Shown in pieces: positions 48,216 to 61,500 of a stretch of 64,000 bases of DNA. The notes beneath the pieces are model-generated. The model was not told where the DNA came from, did not search any database, and saw only the letters and a program-made list of their open reading frames with translations. The first letter of the stretch is position 1, and every line of letters starts with the position of its first letter. The DNA is from Scortum barcoo (taxonomy: Eukaryota > Chordata > Actinopteri > Centrarchiformes > Terapontidae). Location: positions 25,056,964 to 25,120,963 of the forward strand of contig CM041553.1 in the NCBI GenBank assembly GCA_023238725.1. Reading direction: 5' to 3'. Both the position numbers and the translations under genes were made by a program.

Positions 48216-50589
48216 ACACTGTCATGGAGGTGTAGTGATCTTCTCCTCCAACTCTCCTCCTCTAAGTATTTCCCAAAATGTCGAACTCTTCCTTTTTTTT
48301 TGCTGAAATGAAAACCATGAAGTCAAGTCCCCCACGAGATTTTTATCTCATTTCTCAGGCCAAGCAGAACAATCTCCCCGCAGACCTTGCAGGAGAAAAA
48401 CAGGCGCTGAGGAAGAGGACAAAGGGTGGAAAGGACTTTTCTTTTTTCTTTCTTTTTGCCTTTTCACTGGAAATACCAATGGCGAGGCTTGTTTGAATGC
48501 CTCGTGCTGAAATACCAAAACTTGCTCCACAAGGTCAGGGAAAAAATGTCAGCTCTTTAAAACGTTGGTCTTTCAGAGTCACCGGCTGCAGCCTTCTTTT
48601 GGACCTGCATTGAGATTGAACAGTTTTGTATGAGTAATGGATCAGAGAAGAGAGCAGAGACACCTCAATAGATTAAATGCAACGCAGTCAGAAGCCATGT
48701 TTGTGATGGTGTAACTCCATGACTTCGGTCCAGACTGAAACGTCTCGACTATTGAATGGACTGCCGTTGGTGTTCGTGAACCTTTTAGGATAGATTTGCA
48801 ACTTAATTTTCATCCAACACAACCATCAGCAAAATCATAATGATCCAGTACTTTAGTTTATGATCAAATACCTGTGGGCTTACTTGGTCAGAAAATCTAT
48901 CCTTGAAATGTGAAATGTATAAAGTGAAGTACAAGCTGGTTGAAGGATGGTGAATTTTTGTATTTCATCTCAAAATAAACTCCTGGAATCAGTGAGACAT
49001 CACAGATTCATTTCTAAGGTCAAAGTTTTCTTTTCAAGTTGTGCTAATTAGCGAGTTCACTTCCCTGATTGGCAGCGATGTGCCTTCTTCCCCCCGTGCA
49101 TGTCTGATCACCCCGCTGAGAGAAAATCCCTCCCACGTCGCATGTCTCTGTTTAATTTGGACTGATATCAAGTGCAAACCTTCAAGAAAGCGCACTCTCC
49201 GCCCTGTGAAGAGAAGAGTTTTGAGGATTTTTGTTTGTTGAAGGCCACAGAGGAGCCCTGTGTCAGGGTCGGATCCTTCCTGCTGGCATCAGTGGTGAGT
49301 TTTAGTTTGCGTGGCCTCCTGGGGAAAACATGTTCTTCCTCCTACTCAGTCAAAAAGCTTAGTGTTTAAGGTCCCAGCTCTCAGTGTTTCTCCTTCTTCT
49401 TCTTCTGTTCTGCAGTAACCCTTCATCTATCCTCTACCTCTCGCTGGAAATATACAGTGAAACTTCTTTTTGCTTCCCTCCATCAGATGTTTTTATTGTC
49501 ACATCTAAGAAAACATACACAAAGAGAAGCACAATGCACAGCACTCTTTGTGATAAAACCTGCAATTTACAGGGCGATGTAAAGGATGTTGATGTGCATG
49601 TTAAAAAACATGGAATACGCTCTTAAAAAAGACACCCAGGTGCTCATCAAAGCTGACGTATGACAATGTATTTTTGGTGTTATGAGCTTGTTAATTATTC
49701 ATGAGGAACTGCAGCTCACTTATCACATCTCTTGTCACATTACCTTGCACTCCTAGAAACCTTTGTCTCCAAATATTGTATACGATTTCTGTTTTGTATT
49801 CCTTTTTATTCTTGTTCTTATAGCCCACACCTTTATTATATATTCTTTATCAACCATACCAAACTGTACTTACAGCTGACATTGTGCTGCTGCAGCAACT
49901 TAACTTCAATCAATGAAAGTTTAATCTTTTCTTATGTTATATAATCTTATAAATGGACTTATTGTGGACATAGCCCGCTGTATAAAGTTGATTTACCGAT
50001 TTCTTGTAATGGAGGTACAATAAAAACAAAAGCTCTAAACAGTAAAGCTGATTTCGTTCTGACAATATTCGCCACATACAGCATATATTGGTTGACCACA
50101 ATAAAGACCATAAAGCACACTTTGACTCATTAACAAACCATCTTTCTCTAAATGTTACCGAGTAGTTTCAGAGTGATGTCAAACCAGAAAAAGGTTTTCA
50201 TTTTTGTAACAGTGTTTTATACCAGAAGCTAAATAGTGTTTTCCCATAAACTGTTTCCCAGCATTGTACCCAAAGGTGCCCAGTATTTACAGGAACAATT
50301 AGATCTGAATTTATTCGTTTCCTCTAAAACGCCCAGTTGTTGCTCCCTTGTTTTGTTTTCTTCCATCAGCAAAGTATTTCACTTGTTAGGATACTAAATC
50401 TGATTGTACTAAGTGTTACCTAATTACTTTATTTTTTTTAAAACACAAAATCACATCAAAGATAATAATGTGCAGGCTTACAGGCATGAACTCTTTTTTT
50501 TATGCTTCACCCAATTAAATCACCTCACACACACACTCTGCACACATCGATCCATCACCGCCTTGTTTGTTCACGCTGCTGCTGGAGGC

Positions 50590-51011
50590 TCACCTCTGCT
50601 CTGACTGACGCATGCCCACAGCCTCGCTCCTCCTCCTCCTCCTCTCCTCCGTCCCCGGTCCCCATGGTAACGCGCGGAGGAGAGAGCAGCTTAGCAACAC
50701 GGGAGAGGAGACGGAGCATCTCTGGCTCAGACAGCGCGGTGCCACCGACACATCACGCACGGAGGACGGGACGGAGAGAGAGAAAGAGAGAGAGAAGGGG
50801 AACATCCTCTGATCGTGTGAGTGCCTCTTTGTCTGCTTTACATCTTCTCTGTATATCGTGATGGTGCTCGGGTGATGCGGTCTTCCTGTTGTGGTGCTGC
50901 TCTCTGAACAGAAGACTTTTTTTCCTCCTGTCCCCAGCTGTGCGCACGTCAGCTCCCCTCTATTTGTCTTTTAAAATCTCTGAACCTTGTCCCTCCATCT
51001 CCGCAGCCACA
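50590..51011 (+). promoter_or_regulatory. nptxr: nptxr promoter and 5' untranslated region
   Basis: GC content rises sharply here (ggtaacgcgcggaggagagagc, gtgccaccgacacatcacgcacgg). An upstream in-frame open stretch from 50889 has no ATG before 51012. The sequence ctccatctccgcag just before the start codon is acceptor-like, so a spliced 5' UTR is possible. Confidence 0.5.
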
Positions 51012-51743
51012 ATGAAGTTCGTGGTGGTGCTGGTGGGAGCGGGCACCCTGGCCTTCCTCGGCGCCGTCATCTGCATCATCGCCAGCGTTTACCCCCGGAA
51101 ACGCGGTGCGCCTCTGGGCGATAACGGCACCCTGAGCGCGGAGCTGCAGCCGCTGGAGCCCGGCTCGGTGGCGCACGCCGGGCCGCTCGGCGCCCTGCAC
51201 GGCTCCGAGTCCTACGGCGGGGGGGACGGGCTGGGCGGGATCGGCCTGGAGGTGCCCACCCTGAACGAGCTCAACCTCGGGGAGGAGACCGGAGGGGGGT
51301 CCGCGAAGCAGTTCAGCTTCAGCCGCCTCATCTGCACGCCCGTACCCGCGGGGGAGTGCGACGGCAAAGACCTGCGGCGGCGGAGGGAGCAGCATCAGCA
51401 GCAGGCGGACGAGCCGTACGGAGCCGCGGAGGAGGACTGGACCTACCTGCGCACCACCGCGGAGGAGCTCCGGCAGACGGTCCTGCAGCAGAACGACCAG
51501 ATCCTGATGGACCACAGGACCATCCGGGAGCTGACGGGGAAGCTGAGCGAGTGCGAGAGCGGCCTGGAGGACGAGCGGGACGTCCCGGAGCGGAGCGTCG
51601 GGGTCTGGAGCGGGACCCGGCGCGTCATGGCCGGGGACGACGTGAGCTCCACCTCCGCCGCCGCGCAGCTGCAGACGGCGCGGGCCGTGGAGGAGCTGGC
51701 CCGGGCCATCATGGACCTGAAGGACCGCATTGAGAAACTCGAG
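51012..51743 (+). promoter_or_regulatory. nptxr: CpG-rich first exon of nptxr
   Basis: The whole first coding exon is dense in CG dinucleotides (cggtgcgcctctgggcg, ccgcggaggaggac, gcgtcggggtctggagcg) and continues the upstream GC-rich zone, so it is probably part of a CpG island over the promoter. Confidence 0.65.
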
Positions 51744-54700
51744 GTAACAGAAAGAAAAAGAGAGAGAGGGAGAGTGAGTGAGCATCAGGCTAAACTTTGG
51801 CAAAAACCTGTTGTTCTCGCTGTTCAGCCTCCTGTTTGAGTTTTGTTTCACAGCAGGAGACTTGGACTGGTCCCCAAATCATGAATGAGCCAGGTGACTC
51901 ACTTCTCAGTCCAGTAACTAAATTTGTCCTCCATTAAACAGCCAGTTGTCCCAGCATTGGTGATAAAAGTGCAGAAATAATCCTCTCAGAATTTCCCCTT
52001 TATTTAGTTTAAAATATTTACATTATAAAACAACCCTTTGCCATAAAGATGTAAAGCGTCTTTTTTATCATCACAGGCGCCCTGATGTTTCTCTCTCTTC
52101 TTTTTTTATCCTCCCCTCCCTCTTTTATCTTCACCTCTCCTCTGACAAGCAAACTCGTGACTTCGCATGTCTTGCTCGCTCCCCGTGTGGGCCCCGGGGG
52201 AAATCTTCCCACCTGCTGGCCCCTCACACCCCTCTCCATCCCCCCCACCCACCCTCACAGAGTCAGCCGCCTCTGCCCTCTGCCTCCGCATCCGACAGCA
52301 GGATAGAGACATAAATAAAAGATGAAGCTGGCTGGACAGGAAGGAGGGTGGAGGTGGTGTTGGTGGGGAGGGGAGTCAGGTTCTCAGCTTGTGTGTGTGC
52401 TGAGATTGAGACACAGGCAGGCCTTTAACCACACACACGCACACACACACACACTCATGCACACACAGGCTGCAGCATCACTCGCCTGCCCTCTCCGAGC
52501 GCAGTCACTTACAAGGTTGTCTCTGTCAGTGTGAATTTATATCTTGGTCGTCCACATCCAACCCCCACCTGCCTCAGCAACTCTCCTGATATTATATATC
52601 CCCCCATCAGCGTCTCATCCACACCAGCAGCATCCTCTCTCTCCTCACTGCCGCCTCAGCAACACCTTTTTATTCCCGCTTCTGCTGTGAATACTAATAT
52701 CTGCTACTATCACCAGCATAACACCTCTCTCCGTGTCACTGCTTTATCATTTAGCTCATTTTCACATCAGCCTGAAACCACCGTGACTAATGTGAGTAGT
52801 AAAATGCCTGTGTCCTCTCGGGTGTTGCCAGTAAGAGCAAAGATGCACATAATTCATAAATAAGTGGGGTGAGCACTCGAAATCTTTCTCTGCCTTCAGA
52901 AGTAAAAAAGAGGAAAGAAGTTGAATGTTGTTTGGCCTGCGAGGAGTGTCATGAGAAAGGTGATCTTCAAAGAAAACTATTCATTTGATACAATACAAGA
53001 AAAATACAAGAAAAGTAATTAGGATCACTCTCCGTAGTTAAATGTACTGTAGTACATTAAATACATCTGGAACTACCTCTACAAAACTGCACCAACACTT
53101 GCTATTAAAAAACAACCATTGCTTCTAGCCAATGTATTTACCGTGTCCACCATCTTAGTTTACTATTTAAAAATGTACTAATAAGCACTAAACACAAAGT
53201 AAAGCTGAAGACATTATTATTAGTTTTGCAGGTATTTGGTCATAAAGTACAGGACAAATAAAAAAATTACCATTGTAGACAGAAGATGAGAAGTCAGAGG
53301 ACCACCAACACTGTTTTAATTCTTCTTCCTGAGGGCGACATGAATTTGTGCACCAATCCACTTTATAGTTATTGAGATATTTCACTAAAAAAACAAAAAT
53401 GTCAACCTGCTGATGGCACCAAAGTCAGCTCATCCTCTGGGGAGTGTGTTGTCCTGGTAATCTGTGCAAGTGAAGAAAAAAACAATTATCTTTTATCTCC
53501 AGCACCACGATTACAAAAAGCCTTCTATGAATACTGATACTACAGTTATACTAAGATTATACCACAATTACTCATTTTATTCCAACAGATTAGTAGTTTT
53601 CTTCTCTCCACAGGATTTCTTCTCCATCTCTCTTTTTGAGTTTTTAATCATTTAACACCTCCTTCACCTTCTGTTCTTTCTCCCGCTCTTGCAGGCGGAG
53701 ATCGGCCCCGCTGCCTTGAACCTCACCGACACACCGGTGAATCCGAGCAGCAGCGGCGGCGGCGGCCTGGCCGGTAACGCAGGCAAGGCTCCCGCTCCGC
53801 CCACCGGCAGCGCTTCATCCCCGCCGGCGGGGGCCCCCCCAGGCAGTCGCCGTCCCGCCTCCCCCGCGCCCAAGCCCCCATCCAAGGGCTCCCCCGGGCG
53901 TGGAAAGGGCACCTGGAGGGTGGAGGACCTGGAGGGCGAGCTGGAGAGGAAGATCAAGATGCTGGAGAAGGAGCGGCAGGCCATGAGGAAGGAGACGCAG
54001 GGCCAGCACGAGAAGATCAACCAGGGCATCGACACCGTCAGCCACCGTGTCACCGAGCTGGAGCACAGTGAGTCTCTGCTGGGGGAGGAGGGGAGGGGGG
54101 GCGCTAAAGAAATGAAGGAAGGGATGTATGGATGAACAGACGCACACAGGGAACATCAGGAGAAGGCCGAAATGAAACTTTAATGAGCGCTGTAGGTGAA
54201 GCGGGTCACAAGCGTCGGATTAAAGTGAGATGATTAATGAGCGCTTAAGGTTGCGAAATGTCAAACAGAGCTGAGAGCAGAAAAAAAAATATTACAGCTC
54301 AAAATAAATGAAATGAAGAAGAAATTGATTTAAATCACTTGCCGCCTCTACCTGTAACCTTTAAATCTACATAATCAGAGGAAATTTATGTGAAGGATCC
54401 TTAATTTATGGCTGTAGTTTGGGAAAGTCGCACTGCCTTTGAGGAGTTTCTTGCTCTGTGGTGGTGATATTTCTTCTATTGTACATTTAGGATGACTGGG
54501 AACTTGTTTTTTCTCTAGCAGAGAGCAGGCAGATGTTTGATGAGGAAGTCTGGAGGAGAGCAAAGAGGACGCCTGGAAAAGGAGAGAAGGAGCTCTTCTT
54601 TATTCTGTTTTTAGCTCTGTCATCCTCCCGGCCTCTCTTTCTCTCTGACTGTCTCCCCTCCATCTGTGTGCGCCTTAAGAGCTCCAGTGTGGCCTCCAGT

Positions 54701-57700
54701 TAGAGAGGCCGATCATTAACTGTGAAGCTTGTGTGTGTGTGTGCACGTCTGACAGGGACAAGTGAGAAGAGAAACACCAGTGTGTTTGTATAAATTGGCC
54801 ATTAAGGCATCGTCCTTCCATCTTCTCTCTCTCTGTCTTTGTCTGACTGTGTCGTCCTAAGCGCTGACAGAGCCGTCCTTCCCTGATGGCTTCGTCCTCT
54901 CCTTCCCCATGCGGACCAACTACATGTACGGCCTGGTGAGGAAAGAGATAACTGAGATGTACGCCTTCACCGCCTGCGTGTGGCTGAAGGCCAAAGAGGG
55001 GGGCATCGGGACCCCCTTCTCCTACTCAGTCCCGGGGCAGCCGAACGAGCTGGTTCTGCTGCAGGGAGTCCACAACCCCGTGGAGCTGCTCATCAACGAC
55101 AAGGTGAATGGGAGCGTTTTTTTCCCCCCATCATTTCTCATATCTGAACGTTTGGATCCATCCTCGAGTTGTTAAAAGAGACATTTTGAGTCATTTTAGG
55201 AAATTAACTGGCATTTTCAAATATATATTTTGTCATTTTTTTTATAAATGGCTCCTTCTGGTAGAAATAATTAGGTGTAATATTTTGTACCCTGTGGCTT
55301 TGCTTATAATCAGTCAAGCCAAATTTCCTGGCAGGGAAATCATTATTACTTTGCTATGCTGTGCCAAAAGCTGGTTGGTACCTCTGCTGATTAAAGTGAG
55401 CAATGAAAACATGTTCATTCCTGCGGTGGACCAGCTTTTTCATGCTGTGTTACATGAAGAGAACAAACAATGAAACTGAAAATGTCACACCATTCAGCTC
55501 TTGTTTCAGTCAATACGAGGTGGATTAGAGTTTATTATTAGGTTTGGGGTCGGTTCCCTGGATGCACCGTAGCCTGTGGTGCGTACGTGTGTCGATCCCC
55601 TGAGTCATGGGTAAAGAAAAACAAAAAACATGTATTGCTCTCGCTGCAGAAAAGGTAGCTGGAAGAACAGATGGTGCCCTTGAACAACACGCACAGTTCT
55701 TAACAACACAAGAATAAAAGAACAAAAAACAAGAAAAAAGAACCTGAATACTAAGGGAGGTGATTAATCACAGCCTAAATACAACTAAAGTAAATATCAG
55801 CATAAGTGTGATAATATCTTTTTCATCCAAAATTAAAATCTTGAATTTAATGCAACAAAACTCCATTTTCTTTATTTGTTTGCACACATTTGTAATGCAA
55901 TGGCCTGCAGATATGTATTATTGAGGAGAGATGACACAGAGGAAAGCTTTTTGCAGCTGCTGTTTTATATAGTGCAGTAATGCTTACCTTTTATAGTGCT
56001 TACACTTATATTTCCCTCAGCAGAGAGGAGTGGAGGTTTGGACTGTCTACAGAGTGTAGTTCTGCTGACATAAACCACCATAGTGTCAACACTCTGCCAT
56101 GATTACCACCCACAATATCAATTCAATATCCAACGCAAGCTTGATGAAGACGTAACCATGCCCGCTTTGTTCTCTGACCTGCAGGTGGCGCAGCTGCCTC
56201 TGTCCCTACCACAGGACGAGTGGCAGCACATCTGTGTCAGCTGGACTCTGAGGGACGGGGTGTGGAAGGCCTACCAGGGCGGGAAGATGAAGGGGAGGGG
56301 AGAGGGACTCGCCGCCTGGCATCCCATCAAACCAGGAGGAGTACTTATACTGGGGCAGGAGCAGGTGAGATACATGGATGGATGGATGGATGGATGGACA
56401 GTTTGATACAGAAAGATAGTTGGACAGAGGGATGGATGAAAGATGGACGATGGATTGGGGTATAGATGGAAGAACAGATTAATGAACAGATGAACAGATG
56501 ATGGATGGACAATTTGGTGAACAATCTGATGAATAGATGGATGAGTGGATGAACAGATTAATGGACAGATGAATGGATGATGGATGCACAAACCAATGGA
56601 TAGATGGAAAATGAACAGATCTAGTATTATCTTATCTTAAAGGATAGATGGATAAATGGTTGCATAAATGGATGGATGAACAGACTGATTGATGGATGAC
56701 GTGATGGATCGATCAAAAGATCGATGGACAAATGGATGGATGATGGATAAATAGATGGATGAATGGATGGTCAGATTAGAGGTCAGAAGTATTTCTGACA
56801 GGATGGATGGATGAATGATAGATGCATCCATACTTTATTATTAAAAGTCCCCACTATTTTAATTTTTACTTTTCATTTTTAATTATGACATATTTCTATT
56901 CTTTATTCTGTTTTACACATGTTTTAATGCATAATTAAGGTCATACATTTCACTGTAATTATACTCTGTATAATTATCTGTGACAAATAAACCTGAACTT
57001 GAACTTGGAGCATATGGATGGATGAATGGCTGATAGAGGGATGAACAGATTGATGGATGGATGAACTAATGAGCATATGGTTGGGTGGAGAGCGAGCTAT
57101 TTTATGGGAGCAACATTATCTTTTCACGGACGAACAGGCCTTTCGGTGTTTGTCCTCACACCGGGCTGCCTCTCTCCTTCATTAGCGAGACACCCACATT
57201 ACATAAGCGTTATGAAATCTGACAGTATACCTCAAACCCCGGTTTCTCCTGTCTTTGAGCAAGACACTGAACCCAAAGTTGCTCCCAGAGGGCAGGCATG
57301 GACGTAAGAGGGTGAAGAAGAGGTAAACTGTAAAGCATTTGCCCTTTAAAGTGGAAAAGCACTATATGTAAGTGCAATCCACTCACCATTTACCATCTTG
57401 CAGCCCATCACCCTTGCATAGAGGATAAAAAGCAGAGTCCAATTCTGCAACATACTGCAATGATGCAACAAGACTTGATTTAATGGATATTTTTGGAGAG
57501 GGAGAGCAAGTACGTTATTAATCTCTGTTGAGGCTGAATGATGAATTGCTGTTGGGCTGTCGGATACATTGACCAGATTTTTGGGGGAAAATCCCAGGAA
57601 ATTCCCCCTCACAAGGTTGCTCTAACGGTGGATGATCATTTTTAATCTTTTTCAGGGGGAATCATCAAAACAAAATATTTCTGCTCATGGATAAAGCTTT

Positions 57701-58569
57701 AGTCTGCTTTTTTATTGTTATTAAACCAGGAAGGACCACTGTGGTATTTACACTGTAGTTCACCAACTGCCTGAGGAAGGTTGTAATTTTTAGTATCAGA
57801 GATAGACCAGAAAGTCAAATCTACAATAGCTTAGATATGTACTTACTTATTCATTTGATGGTCTTTAAAGATTTTTGGTACACTCATGCATGGAAAATCT
57901 ACAACCTTGTATATAACTTTCTTATATATTGAACTTTAAACAGTTGTTACTCAAACACACTTATATACTCGTGGTCTTTATCTTGCTCTTTTGCTGTGTG
58001 AATGAAGCCTGTATGCAAGCTGCAGCAGCCTTGAGCCTCTTGGGCTTAGTCAGTGACGTTCAATGCTGAAAAATTAGCCTCGATAGTTTCTAGGCCATTG
58101 GAAAGTAACTTTGGAGCAGGGATCTTTCAGGGGCAGGAAATATAGCCAGTACAGTAAATTTAAACCCTAGTTTCTGTGGTTGAAACTCAGGTAAAGTTTC
58201 CAAGTCCTTAAAAGCGTTCTTGGAAGAGATCTGATAGATGTTGTTGAAAATAATCCCAGAAAAAATTGGGTCTAGGCTATTTATACATTCAACCCTGTTT
58301 TTTTTCCATCTTTTCCACCAAAGGATACATTGGGCGGGCGTTTTGATGCTTCCCAGGCCCTCGTCGGGGAGCTCTCCCAGTTCAACCTGTGGGATCGGGT
58401 GTTGAAGCCAGCAGAGGTGGCCGCCCTGGCCGACTGCAACTCCTCAGCACTCGGCAACATCGCCCCCTGGACCGACCACGACGTAGATGTCTACGGCGGC
58501 GCCACCAAAGAGTCTCTGGACCCCTGCCACGCCGCCCAGCGATCCAACCCCTCCAGCCCCAAACAGTGA
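51012..58569 (+). CDS. nptxr: neuronal pentraxin receptor
   Basis: Exons 51012-51743, 53695-54067, 54862-55103, 56185-56364 and 58324-58569 join in phase to 1773 bases, 590 residues (human 500); five coding exons is the usual plan. A type II membrane pentraxin that assembles with NPTX1/2 and clusters AMPA receptors at synapses. Residues 1-27 (MKFVVVLVGAGTLAFLGAVI then CIIASVY) form the uncleaved signal anchor, very like human. N38-G-T and N253-L-T are possible glycosylation sites. TIRELTGKLSECESGL and ELARAIMDLKDRIEKLE belong to the first coiled coil; a Gly/Pro/Ala-rich linker and a second coiled coil (EDLEGELERKIKMLEKE) follow. The pentraxin domain (about 375-583) has C407 and C466 for the conserved disulfide and the signature HICVSW (464-469). 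The ATG has A at -3. The anchor excludes secreted NPTX1/2. Confidence 0.95.
52430..52470 (+). repeat. (CA)n-rich tract, nptxr intron 1
   Basis: cacacacgcacacacacacacac with interruptions. Confidence 0.8.
56373..56830 (+). repeat. GATG/ATGG-type array, nptxr intron 4
   Basis: Begins 9 bases after the exon 4 donor as (ATGG)n and continues as diverged units built on gatggatgga, gaacagat and atgaatgga for about 450 bases. A shorter patch recurs at 57010-57075. The array is old and imperfect; it may have grown from the GATG tail of a Rex3-like or SINE insertion, which is inference. Confidence 0.9.
57175..57400 (+). repeat. dispersed fish repeat (aaagcacta-tataagtgcaatcca type)
   Basis: Has the order tctttgagcaagacactgaaccc, gttgctcccagag, gtaaactgtaaagcatttg, aaaagcactatatgtaagtgcaatccact, accatttacc, which is the layout of a very common teleost interspersed repeat. 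Inside nptxr intron 4. Confidence 0.6.
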
Positions 58570-61500
58570 GGGGTCAGCCAACGGTGGTGGTGTTTAATAG
58601 GTTTAGGAGACAATTAGGGAGGCGTCTAACGATGTATCACGTGGGGGTGGGGGGTTACAGTATATTTGATGGGGAGGGGAAGCTTGCTGGTGGACTGAAG
58701 TGTGAAATGGAGCTATTAAGCCGTCAAAAGCGGCGTATCTGTTTTGTTTTTAATGTTGGTGTCCACGCTCATGTGTTTACTTCTGCAGTGAGATACAGTG
58801 ACAGTGTCACCTTAACGAAGGCCGCATGGGCAGATCAACTTTTGGCATGAACAGGACTCTTATGGAAGCACTCCATAAAAGATCATTTATTGGCTCTGGT
58901 TAAATGTACCACCCACTGTTTTAGGTAATAATCTGCAGGGCCAGTTACAACCATACTTGGTTATTTAGGCTTGGATGGGTTTGTATGCAGCTGTGGCATT
59001 AACCTTTTCTGATGCCATAAATAAGGGTTTCTTAATTTTACAACGAAGTGACACAGAGTTCACTCTCTCCTCATCTTGTGTCCAGTTGGTCGTGTTTAAT
59101 GCTGAAAATTGAATTTTGTGATGTTATCATGGTTACATTGGTTTCAACACTGAAGAGGAAACAAAATGAGTTCTGTTCATTTTTAACTGTATATGATCCT
59201 GTTGAGTAATGTCTGTGTACATTTAAGTTTTCTACATTGCATACCATGATTTGGTAAAACAGTGGTCTTATAAATGTATATTGTGTACATTGTGTATCTC
59301 TGATATTGTTGCTCTGTGCCGGTCTGCTCCCCCTGCTGTAGCGTCTCACACACCCCACAGTCCTGCAAAGACAAGTTGCAGCATTTTGTCAAATTTGCAG
59401 CTTTGAACAAAACAGTGCTCTCAACTGACCTCCGAAATAAACACTTAATGTCTCCCTACGCAGCATTCAGACACCGAAAAATTGTGACAAACCTCAGTGA
59501 GTTTGGCAAAACTGTGTTGTACCCTTGAATGTAAACCAGATGGATTGTAAGTGTATTTGCATGAGCGAAGTCACATTTCCTGTCACTTTAAAAAAAAAAA
59601 AATGTGTAAACTAGTGTTGGTGTCCCCAAACATACTCTGAAGCACACAGATGTCTCTTTGGTAAGTCAGATCCTCACGTGTACTTGACAGAAAGGGAGAA
59701 GTATGAAGTGGATTGACTCTCTGGTGGCCATTTTTTAAATTTTTATTCTCTTGGCAAACTAAAAAAACAAAAAAGCTAGTATTGAAAAAAATAGATGCGG
59801 CATTTAAATTTCAACATTAATTTGACTCCAAGCCTGATGCCTTTTTTTCTGTCATGGCATTCCCTGTTATAAAAAATTTATGCAGTCAAAACTGTCACTA
59901 ATAATTTGTGTTTTCTGAACTACAAAGGACTACAAAGGTAAATTTGCACAAAGACAGAATGAATTAATTTGTATTCAATAGAAATCAAGTAACAGTCCAT
60001 ATGACATAAATGAGATGTAGCAGCCCAATTAAGATGCGACCTTATATTTATCGTGATCCAAGCGCCTTAAAGTAGCCATGTTCTCACACTTGAGGAGCTA
60101 AAATATCACTACAAAGTGAAAGTTTCGTGAAGGCGTTTCAGCTCTCATTCGAAAGGTCTCTTCAGTTGGAAAAGTCGAGTTGGCTTTCATCTAACTCTCT
60201 GAAATGACAAAGTGAGGCATCTTATATATAAAAGGCATCTAGAGCTGTTAGTAAGGATGTTTAAATCAAAGACAACAATCACAGAAACTGCATGATTTTT
60301 TAACCACAAGCCGTCATACCACGTATTCGTAAGCTTCTGCGTAGTGAGAAAATATATTTTACCTTAAACTGTGACGTCACATGATCACTTTGGCTCTGTG
60401 GTTTTCAGGCAGGAGGCTGCGAGCGGATCAGGTTTCTCAGACGATGTTACACAGCTCGTGTCTTTTTGCATAACGAGAAGGTCTGTTCGCGCTCAATCGG
60501 TCACTCGATTCGGGGAGGACAAGGCACCCACTGTCCGGGGGGGTGGGGGAGGGGGTTCGATTCCCACCTTGGCCGACAACACTGCAAACGTGTCCGAGTC
60601 AACACTGTGCAGCTGAAGTGAGCTGTAGTTAAAATACAGTCAGTGCTTCTGTTCACTTATTACCTCAAGACATCAGCCCCACATACTGTACGAATTGACA
60701 CCCAGTTGTAAAGTGCCTGCCTGGGCGGCTCTCACGCCCAAAATAATAGTGAAATGTTTTTTTTTCTTTAATGTTTTCTTCTTCATTGTCTCTTTCTTCT
60801 CCTTCTCTCTATCACTCTCTCTCTCTTGCATTTGGTTGTTGAAGGCTGTGACAGTGTTGCGCTTGTCCTTATTTGCATCTTCATGGATCTTCTATGATAT
60901 TGTGAAATAGATGGATTACAAAAAAAGATTAAAATAAAATGGTTATGACAACATCCCTGGACTCGTAGCTCAAAAAGTGACACCAGGGAAATATGTGGAA
61001 TTGAAACGTGTGTGTTAGTATGAATGTGTGTGTGGGTGTGTGTGTGTGTGTGAGCTCAGCTTATTGTGACACATCTCGTTACACCTGTCAGTTTATCTGG
61101 ATTACGCCTCAACTAAGCAACTGCAGGGATACTGTAAGCCCTCATGAGAGCCCAACACACACACACACACTCATACACACACACACCTAGGCGTGTGTTC
61201 TAATCTCATTTAGCTGTAGTCAGATTAAATTAGCTGCATCTTTGCTGTCAGATGAATTAGCCTTTGATGTGTGTGTGTGTGTTAACGTGGAGATGGAGAG
61301 GCGAATATTCAGCAGAGACTCCGCAGAAAGTCTGATCTCTGATGCAGACATAATAGATTACTCATAGTTTTAACTAAGACTGTGCTGATTCGTGACTGCT
61401 GATCGGCCCACACACACGTTTCTTGGCGTACGTCTCAGGGGAACTGTGCTCTGATGTGTAACCTCCCACAGCTAACATTTAAATAATATTATTTGTCTCC

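Larger units (their letters stand above)
46714..50590. other. cbx6-nptxr intergenic region
   Basis: No gene found on either strand. It contains (GT)n at 47737-47761 and a rearranged dispersed repeat at 47955-48215. Open frames here are short, without family likeness. Enhancers for nptxr could lie here, but nothing in the sequence shows it. Confidence 0.6.

Noticed and set aside
51443..51851. Long open frames antisense to nptxr exon 1 (95 and 300 codons)
   Set aside because: They mirror a GC-rich coding exon, show no family likeness and have low-complexity composition; shadows of the real gene.
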